Origin: Terriglobia bacterium
GTDB lineage: Bacteria > Acidobacteriota > Terriglobia > Acidiferrales > UBA7541
Assembly (NCBI GenBank): GCA_020073485.1
Contig: JAIQFB010000006.1
Span: 121,072-185,071, forward strand
Direction of reading: 5' to 3'
Length of the DNA stretch: 64,000 nt
Part shown: positions 26,634-36,142 of the stretch, one piece after another
Position numbering within the stretch: the first letter of the stretch is position 1
Layout of the letters: every line of letters begins with the position of its first letter
The notes under the pieces: generated by a model
Told to the model about the DNA's origin: nothing
The model's input: only the letters and a program-made list of their open reading frames with translations
The model's database searches: none
Position numbers and translations under genes: made by a program

Positions 26634-28133
26634 ATGAGCGAGAATCAGCCGACACGTCGCGAGATCCTGCTGGGCGCGGCGGCGGCGTTTCTGCTGAACG
26701 GGACACTGAAGGGACAGGCCATGGATTCCTCCATTTGTTTTCTGAGTGCCATCGAGATGGCGCGGCTGATCCGCACGAAAAAGCTATCGGCGCGCGAGGC
26801 GCTGGCTGATCACATGAAGCAGATCGAGCGCGTGAACCCGAAGGTGAATGCCATCGTGACGCTGGTCGCGGACATGGCCGCCGACGCCGCAGCCAAGGCC
26901 GACGAGATGCAGGCGCGCAAAGAAGCTCTGGGTCCGCTGCACGGCCTGCCCGTCGCCCACAAGGACCTGATCGAGACGCGCGGCATCCGCACCACATTCG
27001 GATCGCTGCTGTACAAGGATTACATCCCCACCGAAGACGACATCGTGGTCGAGCGCATGCGGCGCGCGGGCGCGATCATCATCGGAAAAACCAACACGCC
27101 GGAATTCGGTGCGGGATCGCAGACGTTCAACAAAGTTTTCGGCGCGACGCGCAATCCTTACGACCCGACCAAGACGTGCGGCGGATCTTCTGGTGGTGCG
27201 GCCGTGTCGCTGGCCTGCGGCCTTGCGCCCGTGGTCAGCGGCTCCGATACCGGAGGCTCGCTGCGCAATCCCGCGGCATTCTGTAACGTCGTGGGCTTCC
27301 GGCCTTCCATCGGCCGCGTACCGAACCCGAAAGCGGCGTTTGCGTGGTCCACGCTGAGCACCTCGGGATGCCTGGGGCGTTCCGTCGCCGATCTTGCCTA
27401 TGTGCTGAGCACGATCGCCGGGCCGGATTTGCGCGCGCCGCTCTCGATCAACGAGCCGGGAGAAATTTTCGCGCGTCCGCTCGACCGCAATTTTAAAGGC
27501 GTGCGCGTGGCCTGGTTCAAGGACCTGGGCGGAGTGCCCTTCGATCCGCGCGTGCGCGCCGTGGTGGATGGCCAGCGAAAGACGTTTGAATCGCTGGGCT
27601 GCATCGTCGAGCAGGCCGAGCCGGACTTCGCCCCCGCGGAAATCGCGTTTCGCACGCTGCGCGCGCTGGCTTCGGCCAACGCGCGCAGCGCGCGCCTGCA
27701 CGATCACCCGGACGCGTTCAAGGACACTCTGAAGGGCGAGATCGAGGAAGGCCTGCGCCTCACGAGCATGGACATCGCGCGCGCCGAAACCGCCCACGGC
27801 CAGCTCTGGCGCGCCTTTCAGGCGTTCCTCGAAAAATACGAATATTTTATTTTGCCCACCACGCAGTTGCCGGCCTTCGACGTTGACACTCCGTACCCCA
27901 CGGAAATCGCGGGCGTGAAATTCAATAACTACATCGACTGGATGAAATCCTGCTGGTACATCTCGGCCACGGGCAATCCCGCGGCCTCAGTCCCGGCGGG
28001 TTTCACTCCGGAAGGGCTACCGGTGGGCGTGCAGATTGTGGGCCGCAATAAGGGAGATTTCAGCGTCCTGCAACTGGCGCACGCATTTGAGCAAGCGACC
28101 GGGTTTGGTAAGAAGCGGCCTGGCATTGCGTAG
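26634..28133 (+). CDS. Amidase signature family enzyme, probably Tat-exported
   Basis: 499 residues. The N-terminus (PTRREILLGAAAAFLLNGTLKGQA) looks like a twin-arginine or short signal peptide. The amidase catalytic triad is visible: Lys110 in PVAHKD, cis-Ser 185/186 in CGGSSGGAAV, and nucleophile Ser209 in SDTGGSLRNPA. The family includes GatA and many broad amidases; with an export signal this is unlikely to be GatA itself. Substrate unknown. Convergent with the HigBA pair. Confidence 0.88.
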   Translation: MSENQPTRREILLGAAAAFLLNGTLKGQAMDSSICFLSAIEMARLIRTKKLSAREALADHMKQIERVNPKVNAIVTLVADMAADAAAKADEMQARKEALGPLHGLPVAHKDLIETRGIRTTFGSLLYKDYIPTEDDIVVERMRRAGAIIIGKTNTPEFGAGSQTFNKVFGATRNPYDPTKTCGGSSGGAAVSLACGLAPVVSGSDTGGSLRNPAAFCNVVGFRPSIGRVPNPKAAFAWSTLSTSGCLGRSVADLAYVLSTIAGPDLRAPLSINEPGEIFARPLDRNFKGVRVAWFKDLGGVPFDPRVRAVVDGQRKTFESLGCIVEQAEPDFAPAEIAFRTLRALASANARSARLHDHPDAFKDTLKGEIEEGLRLTSMDIARAETAHGQLWRAFQAFLEKYEYFILPTTQLPAFDVDTPYPTEIAGVKFNNYIDWMKSCWYISATGNPAASVPAGFTPEGLPVGVQIVGRNKGDFSVLQLAHAFEQATGFGKKRPGIA

Positions 28134-28163
28134 AGAATGCGGCCGAGCGAAAGGTCTAAAGCT

Positions 28164-28550
28164 TTAGAAAAATACTGCCGGGGAAATACGGAATCGTTTG
28201 CTCAATTTCTCGATATGAGTTTTATTGAGGGCGCGTTTTTTGTTTAAAACCTCGGATACGATGCTTTCGGAGCCGAAGATCGGGACCAGGTCTTTTTGGC
28301 GAAGGGCATTCGCATCCATCAACGTGCGAAGAACTTCCAGCGGGGAAGCATCCGGGATGGAGTAATGGTTTTCTTCATAGGCCTCGATCAGGGTCACCAA
28401 GACTTCGGCATACTTTTCTTCTTCCCTCGTGGGATTCTCTTTTCTTGCCAGCTTGTCCAGAACGGATAGGTATTCCGCATGTTGGCGCTCAGACGCGATC
28501 GGTGTTGGCGAGCCGACTTCCAGGGCGTATCTATCGGATACTGCAATCAT
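28164..28550 (-). CDS. higA: HigA-like antitoxin (HTH)
   Basis: 128 residues from the ATG at 28550. N-terminal ~65 residues are charged (LARKENPTREEEKYAEVL), followed by a helix-turn-helix (LRQKDLVPIFGSESIVSEVLNKKRALNKTHIEKLSKRF) of the HigA/XRE type. Its start overlaps the toxin stop by 4 bp (ATGA), giving toxin-first order typical of higBA. It should neutralise HigB and repress the shared promoter (family knowledge). Confidence 0.9.
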   Translation of the reverse strand: MIAVSDRYALEVGSPTPIASERQHAEYLSVLDKLARKENPTREEEKYAEVLVTLIEAYEENHYSIPDASPLEVLRTLMDANALRQKDLVPIFGSESIVSEVLNKKRALNKTHIEKLSKRFRISPAVFF

Positions 28551-28837
28551 TCCTTTTGCCAACCTCTCTCGTCGTATTCCGCGTGACTCAGAATGCGGCG
28601 GATATAAACCATTTTCCATTTGTACTTGATCGTTGCGATCAGCCTGCATCGGTTGTGGCTGATATCGAAAACCACAAAGCGCCCGACCACGTCCGTGTTT
28701 TTCCAGCTGTTCCGAACGTCGGCGAAGCTCTTCCAATCCGCGTTCGTGGTTATTTTGAACCACGCGTTCAGAGATGCGCCCCATTCGCTGTGCCTGGCGG
28801 CCGCTTCTCTGATCGCCTTCCGGCTCACGACGCGCAT
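28547..28837 (-). CDS. higB: HigB-like toxin (RelE superfamily mRNA interferase)
   Basis: 96 residues from the ATG at 28837. Family segments: MRVVSRKAIREAAARH, ADWKSFADVRNSWKNTDVVGRFVVFDI, NRCRLIATIKYKWKMVYIRRILSHAEYD. Such toxins cleave mRNA on the ribosome. The gene precedes and overlaps higA, so the two form one operon. An extra five residues could be added from an upstream ATG. Confidence 0.92.
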   Translation of the reverse strand: MRVVSRKAIREAAARHSEWGASLNAWFKITTNADWKSFADVRNSWKNTDVVGRFVVFDISHNRCRLIATIKYKWKMVYIRRILSHAEYDERGWQKE

Positions 28838-28982
28838 GAACAATCTTCGCATTTTGCGAAGTTCACGTCAAGCGGTGAATTCGGGTTCAATTGGACGGTT
28901 GCACGCGGATCCTCAAGTGCCGGCTTTCCTTGTGGGACTCTCAGATGCGCCCTAAGCACGGCAAAGTGGGCGCACATGTAGT

Positions 28983-30113
28983 CTACGAATAATTCAGCAC
29001 ATGCTCGTGCTTGCCGGACCACTCCTCGTAAAACTGCTCGATCGTCCGCTGGATCCCGAATCCCCAGGAAAACAGGCGGTAATTTTTGAATTTGTCGGGG
29101 ATGACGTAGCGTTCGGAGGCTTCTTCCACGGGGACGCCGGCCTTGTACGATTTTTCGGCTTGTTCGGCGAGATCGTCGAAGCAGGAGCGCATTTCCGCGA
29201 CGCCTTCCTGGCCGCAAATATTGCCATGGCCGGGGACGAAGAGCGTTTTCTTGTCAAAGGTAGCGAATTTGGCCAGCGTCTCGCGCCACTTCGTGGCGTA
29301 GCCGTTGATGTTGACGGGGTATTGCCCGCCGGTCAGCAAGTCGCCCATGTAGGCGACGTTTTGCTCGGGCACGCGGAAGATCAGGTCTGTGTCAGTGTGG
29401 CCGATGTAGTGTTCGACGACGACGGTGAGGCCGCCGAGATCGATCTTGATGGGCATTTTCGCGGGATCGAGCGAACGGTTCGGGAGCGCGAGGACGGCCT
29501 GGCTCACGGGATTGAACATGCCGGAGAGACCTTCAATGTCGCTCTTGAAATGCTCGCGCTGAGCGTCGGTCTTGGCTTCCTTCACGCGTTTTTCCCATGG
29601 AGCGAGAAACGTTTCCAAACTTTCCGACTGCCATTTCGGATAGATCGCGGCCATGCGAGCGGGCACGTCGGCGTGCGCCCAGATGGGGATTCCCGCGCCG
29701 CCGTACACCGAATTTCCCAGGGTGTGGTCGAAGTGCCAGTGCGTGTTGAGCGCCCCGTGGACGGGCAATTGCGTGAGCGTGCGCAACGTGTCCAGCTGAA
29801 ATTGTGCGGCGATGGGCGTCTGGAAACCTTCGATCATCATGGCCGCGTCGCGGCCGATCAGGATTCCGCCGTTGGAACGCGCTTGCAGGCCCTTCGAGCG
29901 GTCGGTAATCGTGGCGTACAGGCCGTCGCCGATCTTTCGGATGGAGGCGAAGCCCTTGTCGGCAACTGGCTGCGCGGCGATGCGCGGATCGTTCGCCAGG
30001 CTCTGGGCCAGGGCGGGCAGTGGCGCGAATCTCGCGGCGGCATACAGCGCGCCCAGCGACGACGTGCCGGCAAGGAATTTCCTTCGTGAAAACGGTTTCG
30101 AGAAATTGTTCAT
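28983..30113 (-). CDS. Tat-exported metallo-beta-lactamase fold hydrolase
   Basis: 376 residues from the ATG at 30113, which has GGAG 6 bases upstream. The N-terminus has SRRKFLAGTSSLG, a twin-arginine signal. The zinc motif HWHFDH is at residues 125-130, with further ligands in HTDTD and PGHGN. MBL-fold enzymes of this type include quinoprotein relay-type and cyclase-type hydrolases; the substrate cannot be told. Confidence 0.88.
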   Translation of the reverse strand: MNNFSKPFSRRKFLAGTSSLGALYAAARFAPLPALAQSLANDPRIAAQPVADKGFASIRKIGDGLYATITDRSKGLQARSNGGILIGRDAAMMIEGFQTPIAAQFQLDTLRTLTQLPVHGALNTHWHFDHTLGNSVYGGAGIPIWAHADVPARMAAIYPKWQSESLETFLAPWEKRVKEAKTDAQREHFKSDIEGLSGMFNPVSQAVLALPNRSLDPAKMPIKIDLGGLTVVVEHYIGHTDTDLIFRVPEQNVAYMGDLLTGGQYPVNINGYATKWRETLAKFATFDKKTLFVPGHGNICGQEGVAEMRSCFDDLAEQAEKSYKAGVPVEEASERYVIPDKFKNYRLFSWGFGIQRTIEQFYEEWSGKHEHVLNYS

Positions 30114-30191
30114 GGGAGTCTCCGTCAATCTTAGCGGAGCATAGTGGATTTCGATGCTCCCGGGCAATACACATTTGAAGGGCGATTCTTT

Positions 30192-30294
30192 AGTAGGACA
30201 GACTTCAGCCTGTCGGGGTGTTCGCCAAGGAGGCGAAGATCGAACAGCGACAGGCTGCCCCTCGGATCCCTCAGTGTAAAAAGCCTGTCCTACT
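30192..30294. repeat. Long inverted repeat of the GTAGGACAGGC family
   Basis: AGTAGGACAGACTT at 30192-30205 pairs with AAGCCTGTCCTACT at 30281-30294 (one mismatch), with further internal CAGCCTGTC/GACAGGCTG pairing. Lies between the MBL gene and the next small membrane-protein gene. Dispersed repeat, compare 22798-22831. Confidence 0.75.
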
Positions 30295-30299
30295 GGGGG

Positions 30300-30638
30300 C
30301 TACGCCTTGTGCGGCTTCTTAATTCCGTCGTAAATGATGATCGAAAGCACGACCAGAACCCACACGGGAAAGACGCCCATGCCGGGAATGGCTTCGGCGA
30401 TCAGTCCGGGCAGCAAGGCCCATCGGCGGCCGAGAATCAGAAACAGGACAAACGCCGTGGCCACGTCGAGCGTTATTTGCAGGGGCGGGGCAATCACCGT
30501 CCACATGGCAAGGAAGTCGGAGACGGCGGCAATGCCGAAGGCGATCGCCAGTGTGGCCCGAGTGTGGCGCTTGATTGGCGTTGGCGGGGCCGCGGCGGCA
30601 TTTTCCGGAACTGCCAGGGCAGGCTTGTCGGTATCCAT
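30300..30638 (-). CDS. Small membrane protein, 112 aa
   Basis: 112 residues from the ATG at 30638, with GGAGGAAGC upstream. After a Pro/Ala-rich cytoplasmic start come three hydrophobic stretches (near 30-47, 54-68 and 82-100). No family recognised. Confidence 0.75.
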   Translation of the reverse strand: MDTDKPALAVPENAAAAPPTPIKRHTRATLAIAFGIAAVSDFLAMWTVIAPPLQITLDVATAFVLFLILGRRWALLPGLIAEAIPGMGVFPVWVLVVLSIIIYDGIKKPHKA

Positions 30639-30827
30639 CTGCTTCCTCCGGGCCCGGTCTCCCATGTCGCTGAATACAAGGATGATCGTGCCACGGCCAT
30701 GTCCAGTCCGCAAGCAGCGTGCTTTGCATGAAGATTGGGCACAGCGCGGGAGAAATCTATCCCCCTTGTCCCGGCTTCGGGATATAATTCCTTCACCGCC
30801 CAAATTTCCTAGACAGGAGTTCCAACG

Positions 30828-31547
30828 ATGCGGAACAACTCGCTTGGCCGAATCTTCATGTTTGCCGCGCTGCTCGGACTTTCCGGGTGCAGCAAGCCTG
30901 CCGACGTCGCAACCTCTTCCTCAAGCGACAATGCGTCACCTAATGCGGGAGGGAATTCAGCGATGGGGCAAAGTCCTGCTCGTGGCGAAGAAGGCAAATC
31001 ATCTGGGGGACTAGGCTCTCTATTCTCCGCAAAACCCATTGTCGTGGAAGCCGGAACCGATATAGTGGTCACGGCCGACCAGGCCGTCAGCTCAAAAACC
31101 AATAATTCGGGAGACCATTTCGACATGTCGCTTGCGGCGCCCGTGATGGCGGGAGAAAAGCAGGCGATACCCTCGGGAGCGAGAGCCACCGGTACCGTAA
31201 TGGATGCCAAATCCGCTGGCAAGTTCAAGGGGAATGCCGAAATTAGCGTGACTCTGAGTTCGATCACCGTGAACGGACAAGAGTACGATGTGAAGACAAG
31301 CTCGGTTACCAGGGACAGCAAGGGCCGGGGTAAGAGAACAGCCATCGGCGCTGGAGGCGGCGCGGCCGTAGGGGCAATCATTGGGGCGATTGCGGGAGGG
31401 GGCAAGGGCGCAGCCATCGGAGCAGGCGCAGGAGCAGGCGCAGGCACGGCAGGGGCGGCATTCACTGGCGAGCGGGATATTACGATTCCCGCCGAAACGA
31501 AGCTCCATTTCAAGCTGAAGGAACCTCTGGAATTGAAGGTGAAGTGA
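30828..31547 (+). CDS. Lipoprotein with glycine-zipper segment
   Basis: 239 residues with a lipoprotein signal (LLGLSGC lipobox, Cys near 21). A soluble beta-rich domain spans ~68-165. A long Gly/Ala zipper (AIGAGGGAAVGAIIGAIAGG onward, ~170-210) resembles membrane-inserting glycine-zipper motifs. It ends with FKLKEPLELKVK. Probably anchored in the outer or inner membrane facing the periplasm; role unknown. Confidence 0.8.
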   Translation: MRNNSLGRIFMFAALLGLSGCSKPADVATSSSSDNASPNAGGNSAMGQSPARGEEGKSSGGLGSLFSAKPIVVEAGTDIVVTADQAVSSKTNNSGDHFDMSLAAPVMAGEKQAIPSGARATGTVMDAKSAGKFKGNAEISVTLSSITVNGQEYDVKTSSVTRDSKGRGKRTAIGAGGGAAVGAIIGAIAGGGKGAAIGAGAGAGAGTAGAAFTGERDITIPAETKLHFKLKEPLELKVK

Positions 31548-31585
31548 ACGGCGCCTTACCTGATTGCGAAAAAACTCATAACACC

Positions 31586-31683
31586 GTCATTCCGAGGCAT
31601 GCCTTTCGCAGAGGAATCCCTCTTTCTTTTGACTCTAAAACCAAGAGAGATTCCTCGGGCCGCAAACCGGCCCTCGGAATGAC
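31586..31683. repeat. Inverted-repeat element with GTCATTCCGAGG ends
   Basis: 12-bp ends GTCATTCCGAGG (31586-31597) and CCTCGGAATGAC (31672-31683) are perfect inverted copies, and an inner pair GAGGAATCCCTC / GAGAGATTCCTC lies within. This is a known-looking small palindromic intergenic repeat (MITE-like), probably dispersed in the genome. Confidence 0.7.
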
Positions 31684-31943
31684 GCGAAAAGAAAACTCTT
31701 CCGCAAAGTGTGAAGCCGTTGCTTCCAGAGATAGGGCCGCATCGCGCGTACCGCTCAGAGCCTGTGCCTAAGAGTAACCATGCGGCGCAAATATTCAGGC
31801 ATGGATTTTGACATGGATTGTGGTATACTGTGTTTGCGCTAATACATCGGTTGTTTGGTGTGGTTGCTCTGGTATGGCCTGCTCGAATTGAGAAAACCCC
31901 GCCTTTGATCTCCTCCGTACGTTTTCAGCGTAATTTAAACTAG

Positions 31944-32015
31944 GACTGGCAAAGCCAGTCGGCTGCCCGCACAGGGTGTGGACTCTGCTCATGCAGAGCG
32001 TCCCGGCCAAGCCGG
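31944..32015 (+). ncRNA. Hairpin-rich leader upstream of DEAD-box helicase gene
   Basis: Three consecutive stem-loops: GACTGGC-AAA-GCCAGTC (31944-31960), CTCTGC-TCAT-GCAGAG (31983-31998, extended by GGA/TCC) and CCGGC-CAA-GCCGG (32003-32015). A smaller GCCGG/CCGGC pair follows near 32055. All lie in the ~150 bp before the helicase start. The compact run suggests a structured 5' leader; a role in helicase autoregulation is inference. Confidence 0.5.
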
Positions 32016-32087
32016 AACGCAAGGTCCAAAAAATGACCCGTGTGTGCGCAGCGCCGGCAACCCCGGCAGAAAAGACAAAATAGAACC

Positions 32088-33317
32088 ATGCAGAATTTTT
32101 CAGAATTACAGATTTCCAATTACATCAAGGAGCGGCTGGCATTCGCCAAATTTGAAACGCCGACTCCGGTGCAAGCCGCCGCGATTCCGGTGGCGCTTGA
32201 CGGCAAGGACGTGATGGCGACCGCGCAGACAGGAACCGGCAAGACGCTGGCGTTCCTGATTCCGGTCATCGAGCAACTGCTCAAGAACAAGGCCCGGGGA
32301 ATTGAAGCCCTGGTGCTGGTTCCCACGCGGGAACTCGCCATGCAGGTGGTGGAGCAATACAACGCGTTGCGCGGCAAGCAATTGCCGGCGGCAGCGCTGG
32401 TCGTGGGTGGTTTGCCCGAAGCCAAGCAGCTCAGCGCGATTCGCGCCGGGGCCCGCTTGATCGTGGCGACTCCCGGACGGCTCGAGGATTACCTCAGCCG
32501 CAAGCTCTTCAACTTCAAGTCGCTCGGCGTGCTCGTCCTCGATGAGGCCGACCGCATGCTGGACATGGGGTTCCTACCGGCCATTCGCCGCATTGCGGCG
32601 GTGCTGCCGAAGGAACGCCAGACGATGTGCTTTTCCGCCACGCTGGAAGCGTCGGTGGTGCACCTGGTGAACGATTACATGCGCAGCCCAGTGCGGCTTG
32701 CGTTCGGGTCCACACTGAAACCTTCCGAGAACGTCCGCGTGCAGGCGTTTGAAGTTTCCAGCGATCGCAAGCAGCAAATGCTGCAGCACCTCCTGAACAA
32801 GGAAACGGGCCGCTGCCTGGTCTTCGCGCGCACCAAGCGCGGAACCGAGAAGCTTGCCCGCAACCTGAGCCGCGAAGGCTTTACGGCCACCATGATTCAT
32901 GGCGACCGTTCGCAATCGCAGCGCAACGCCGCGCTCGCAGGATTCCAGCAGGGCCGCTACCGCGTGATGGTGGCTACCGACCTGGCTTCCCGCGGCATTC
33001 ACGTCCAGGACATCGCGCACGTCATCAACTACGATCTGCCGGAAATTGCCGAGAACTTCATCCACCGCGTGGGCCGCACCGGCCGCGCGGGCAAGATGGG
33101 TGTGGCCTCGACGCTCTTCGGCCGCGAACAACGGTCCGAGTTGCTGCAGCTCGAGCGCACGCTGGGCATCCGCATGGAGCGGATTTCCGCGGAAGGGCAT
33201 CTTCCTGCCCCTAAGCCGGAACCGACCCAGGTCGAAATCGATCGCATGCACACGAATTCCGTTTCCAGAATGACTCGCCTTCCGGGAGAAATCCTGCAGG
33301 CGCAATTCGGGAATTAA
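32088..33317 (+). CDS. DEAD-box ATP-dependent RNA helicase
   Basis: 409 residues with the full motif set: Q motif (FETPTPVQ), motif I AQTGTGKT (46-53), PTRELA, TPGR, DEAD in VLDEADRMLDMGF, SAT, and motif VI HRVGRTGRAG. The C-terminal tail is short, like RhlE-type helicases. It unwinds RNA in ribosome assembly or mRNA decay. The ATG at 32088 begins at the family N-terminus (MQNFSELQIS). No strong Shine-Dalgarno is visible, but a hairpin-rich leader precedes it. Confidence 0.95.
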   Translation: MQNFSELQISNYIKERLAFAKFETPTPVQAAAIPVALDGKDVMATAQTGTGKTLAFLIPVIEQLLKNKARGIEALVLVPTRELAMQVVEQYNALRGKQLPAAALVVGGLPEAKQLSAIRAGARLIVATPGRLEDYLSRKLFNFKSLGVLVLDEADRMLDMGFLPAIRRIAAVLPKERQTMCFSATLEASVVHLVNDYMRSPVRLAFGSTLKPSENVRVQAFEVSSDRKQQMLQHLLNKETGRCLVFARTKRGTEKLARNLSREGFTATMIHGDRSQSQRNAALAGFQQGRYRVMVATDLASRGIHVQDIAHVINYDLPEIAENFIHRVGRTGRAGKMGVASTLFGREQRSELLQLERTLGIRMERISAEGHLPAPKPEPTQVEIDRMHTNSVSRMTRLPGEILQAQFGN

Positions 33318-33392
33318 CCCGCAATTCTCACGAATCCGTTTAGGGCAGCGCGCGAATGCGCTTACCGCAAATCGGATGAATGGTGTGGAGGG

Positions 33393-33423
33393 CGTACGGG
33401 CACGGCATTGCCGTGCCCGTACG
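33393..33423. repeat. Perfect 14-bp inverted repeat (CGTACGGGCACGGC)
   Basis: Arms at 33393-33406 and 33410-33423 with a 3-base loop, 76 bp after the helicase stop. No T-run follows, so it is more like a dispersed palindromic element than a classic terminator. Confidence 0.6.
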
Positions 33424-33679
33424 GCCGACGCGCCGGCTACGCGCTCACAGAGATCCTTTCCGCATTTTTTCCGCCTGACCTCAGTCTAGTCCCAAGGCCA
33501 ATTGGAACTCCCTTCACCGTTACGTACCATTCGTGTCCGCAAATCCATCAAGCTGGGGTTTCTGGGTTGAGTTGGTTTTTGCAATACGTCGAGTTCTAAT
33601 CGCGGGAAAAACCAAAACCTGCCCGCCCACAATACGGGCGGCCTCTACAAAACCAACTGCGGTGTTGGGGTGATTTTGT

Positions 33680-33722
33680 AGTGCCCTCTCCGTCCCGCGC
33701 ATTTCGGGACGGAGAGGGCACT
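33680..33722. terminator. Strong bidirectional terminator hairpin
   Basis: 18-bp perfect stem (33680-33697 and 33705-33722) with a 7-base loop, followed by CTTTT on the + strand. It lies between the helicase (+) and the convergent metallophosphoesterase (-), where a shared terminator is expected. The ~260 bp between this and the inverted repeat at 33393 holds no gene I can see. Confidence 0.7.
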
Positions 33723-33754
33723 TTTCCTACCGGGGCCATCGCCGCACGACTATC

Positions 33755-34261
33755 TCAAACCGAATGGCGCGAATTCTTCATGGTCGTTGCATCCAACAAA
33801 TCAATGAATTGAACGCTCCACGGTTCTTCGCTCAAATCCAGGCGCGCGAGGGTCACCGGCAGTTGGAATCGCCGAGGGCCCGCGCTTCCGGGATTGAGGA
33901 AGAGGACGCCGCCATGCTCGGTGCGTGCGGGCTTGTGTGAGTGTCCACTGATGACGATGTGGAATCCGGAGGCGCGGGGGTCGAGATCGAGCGCGTGCAC
34001 GTCATGGAGAACGTAAATGGTGGCAGGGCCGGCTTCGATCACCTCGGTTTCGGGCAAGGCCTGCGCCCAGGGCTCGGTGTCCACGTTTCCGCGCACCGCG
34101 AAAACGGGAGCCAGTGATTTCAGACTTTGGATAATCTTGGGATCTCCCACGTCGCCAGCGTGAATGATCAGGTCCGAACCCTTGAGAGCGAGCAAGGCTT
34201 CTTCACGGAGCAATCCGTGCGTGTCGGAAATAATTCCTATCGTATTTGGGTTTCGGCTCAC
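33755..34261 (-). CDS. YfcE-like metallophosphoesterase
   Basis: 168 residues of the small calcineurin-like phosphoesterase family. Metal-binding motifs in order: SDTHG (12-16), HAGDVGD, RGNVD, and GHSHKP with NPGS. Family members are often phosphodiesterases of the MJ0936/YfcE type; substrate unknown. Convergent with the helicase gene. Confidence 0.9.
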   Translation of the reverse strand: MSRNPNTIGIISDTHGLLREEALLALKGSDLIIHAGDVGDPKIIQSLKSLAPVFAVRGNVDTEPWAQALPETEVIEAGPATIYVLHDVHALDLDPRASGFHIVISGHSHKPARTEHGGVLFLNPGSAGPRRFQLPVTLARLDLSEEPWSVQFIDLLDATTMKNSRHSV

Positions 34262-34300
34262 GGTCTGCGTACCGTTACGTCCGCCTTCAGAATCGGAGAA

Positions 34301-36019
34301 TTATTGCAGGAGTTGCTTCAGAGCCGGAAAGGGAACCGCGCTTTCCTTCAGCGCCGCATCATGAAAGTCCGAGAGTATGAATGCGGAGCCTTTGCGCTTC
34401 TTGTATTCTTCGCGCGCGTCCAGCCACCCCCGCAAGCCCACAAAATAGGCTGGTAACTGGCAGGAGGTCAGTTGCGCGCGCTGAAGCTTGGCAGTGGCCT
34501 CTTCCTTCTCCTGAAACGTATCGTTGATCATCAGGTCCAGCGCCTGTTGATCGGTCATGCCCATCGTCTGCAGGCGGATGTCGAGGATGGCGTTGGCGAT
34601 GGAGCGCAGCAACTGCTTGTACATCGTCATGCGGAGTTCCACGCTGTTGTCCATGAATCCTTCCTCCGACATCATTTGCTGTGTGTAGAGCGCCCAGCCC
34701 TCGGCGTACGGCACGTTGCCGTAAATATTGCGCAGCGCGCGGCGCGATTTCGGTTCCAGGCTGTCGGCGACCTCGAACTGCACGTAGTGCCCGGGCATCG
34801 CTTCGTGAATCGTGATCTGCATCATACCGTAACGGTTGTACTCGCGAAGTTTCGATTCGACTCGCGTTTTGGGCCAATCGGCCGGAATCGGAGTGACCCA
34901 GTAGAAGGCGCCCAATTGCGGCTCAAACGCGGGAGCGGGATTGAATCCGGCCACGCCATACGTGCCGCGCATGAATTCGGGAGTGGGGATGACTTGCAAG
35001 TTATTTCGATTCGGAAACGTCACAAAGTGTTTGTCGCGGACGAATTTCGTTGCAAGATCCAGGTCCTTGCCGGCCTGTTCCATGAAATGATCGGGCGTGG
35101 TGTGTTGCTTGGCGATGGCATCGAGCACTTCGCGGACCGTATGCGGCGCGGCGAGTTTGGCCATCTCCTGCCGCGTCTGCTGCAAAGCGGATTCGGCTTC
35201 CGACAAAACTTGCTCCGGTGTTTTTCCAGCCACCAGTGAGCCGGCGAACTTCCGGTCGTATTGCTCTTTGCCCAGTCGCCAGTCGCTGGTTTTCTTCGAC
35301 AGGTCGTCCTTGAGAAACGCGTTGAAGGAACGCAGCGAACCCAGAGCCGCGTCCGCGGCCTTATCGAAATCCTGCTTCAGATTTGCCGGCACCTTCGAGC
35401 GCAGTGTCTTGTCGATGAGGTCAATATTTCCGTCGTTCTCCTCGCGCGCCACGCGGTTCCAGATTTCGGGCGAGTCGATCAGATTCGATTCCGCCTGGTC
35501 GATCAGAACAGGGACCTGCGAGAGGCGCTGGATGATTTGCCCGAACCGCTTGTCGAGAGGCGCGTATTCGAGCACGTAGGGGCTGAACAAGGCGTTGCCG
35601 ATGAGCTCCACGTACGTGGTCGGGTTATGACGGTAACTTTGAATTTGCTGCAAGTCCTGCAAGGAAAGGTCGATCGCATTTTGAATGATCAGGTAGTCGG
35701 CGCGATCCTCGGCGGAGAGAGACTGTTGGTCGGTCGCCGCGAGCCGCTTTTGGAACCCTTGATAAAAGTTTCGCGCAGCGTCCAGGCCGGCGGGACTGAA
35801 ATCGTCGAGCTTCGAGTCGAGGTTGACGCCCTGGTGTTCGTGATACCCGGCCTGCGTGGCAGCGTTCGGCGAAAGCGCCAGCGAACCATATACAAAATCT
35901 TCGGTCAGCTTTGAGAAATCGGGTTTTTGAACCTCCGGCGCGGTTTTGCAACCGGCCGCCAGGGAGAGGGAAGCGATAGCGGCAAGAAAGAGAGTCCGGC
36001 GCAGTAGCGATTTCGGCAT
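34301..36019 (-). CDS. DUF885 lipoprotein (putative zinc peptidase)
   Basis: 572 residues with a lipoprotein signal (SLAAGC). The DUF885 fold is mostly helical with an HExxxGH-type zinc motif, here HEAMPGH near residue 403, and a downstream NVPYAEGWALYTQQMM segment carrying the further Glu ligand. Members resemble M32/M3-like carboxypeptidases, though biochemical evidence is sparse. A paralogue follows upstream on the same strand. Confidence 0.88.
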   Translation of the reverse strand: MPKSLLRRTLFLAAIASLSLAAGCKTAPEVQKPDFSKLTEDFVYGSLALSPNAATQAGYHEHQGVNLDSKLDDFSPAGLDAARNFYQGFQKRLAATDQQSLSAEDRADYLIIQNAIDLSLQDLQQIQSYRHNPTTYVELIGNALFSPYVLEYAPLDKRFGQIIQRLSQVPVLIDQAESNLIDSPEIWNRVAREENDGNIDLIDKTLRSKVPANLKQDFDKAADAALGSLRSFNAFLKDDLSKKTSDWRLGKEQYDRKFAGSLVAGKTPEQVLSEAESALQQTRQEMAKLAAPHTVREVLDAIAKQHTTPDHFMEQAGKDLDLATKFVRDKHFVTFPNRNNLQVIPTPEFMRGTYGVAGFNPAPAFEPQLGAFYWVTPIPADWPKTRVESKLREYNRYGMMQITIHEAMPGHYVQFEVADSLEPKSRRALRNIYGNVPYAEGWALYTQQMMSEEGFMDNSVELRMTMYKQLLRSIANAILDIRLQTMGMTDQQALDLMINDTFQEKEEATAKLQRAQLTSCQLPAYFVGLRGWLDAREEYKKRKGSAFILSDFHDAALKESAVPFPALKQLLQ

Positions 36020-36142
36020 TTACGATTTCCTTTCGCGGCGTTCTCAGCCATCACTGGCACGCAATGCGTTTTCCAAATGATCCCGGGAACGGCTGGGATT
36101 GTACTCCCGGCCCGCTGGATTCCGCCAAACAGAGTTCAGAAA

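Noticed and set aside
28164..28784. A longer form of the HigA antitoxin
   Set aside because: The extra N-terminal residues are read from the overlapping toxin gene in another frame; the ATG at 28550 gives the usual ATGA overlap.
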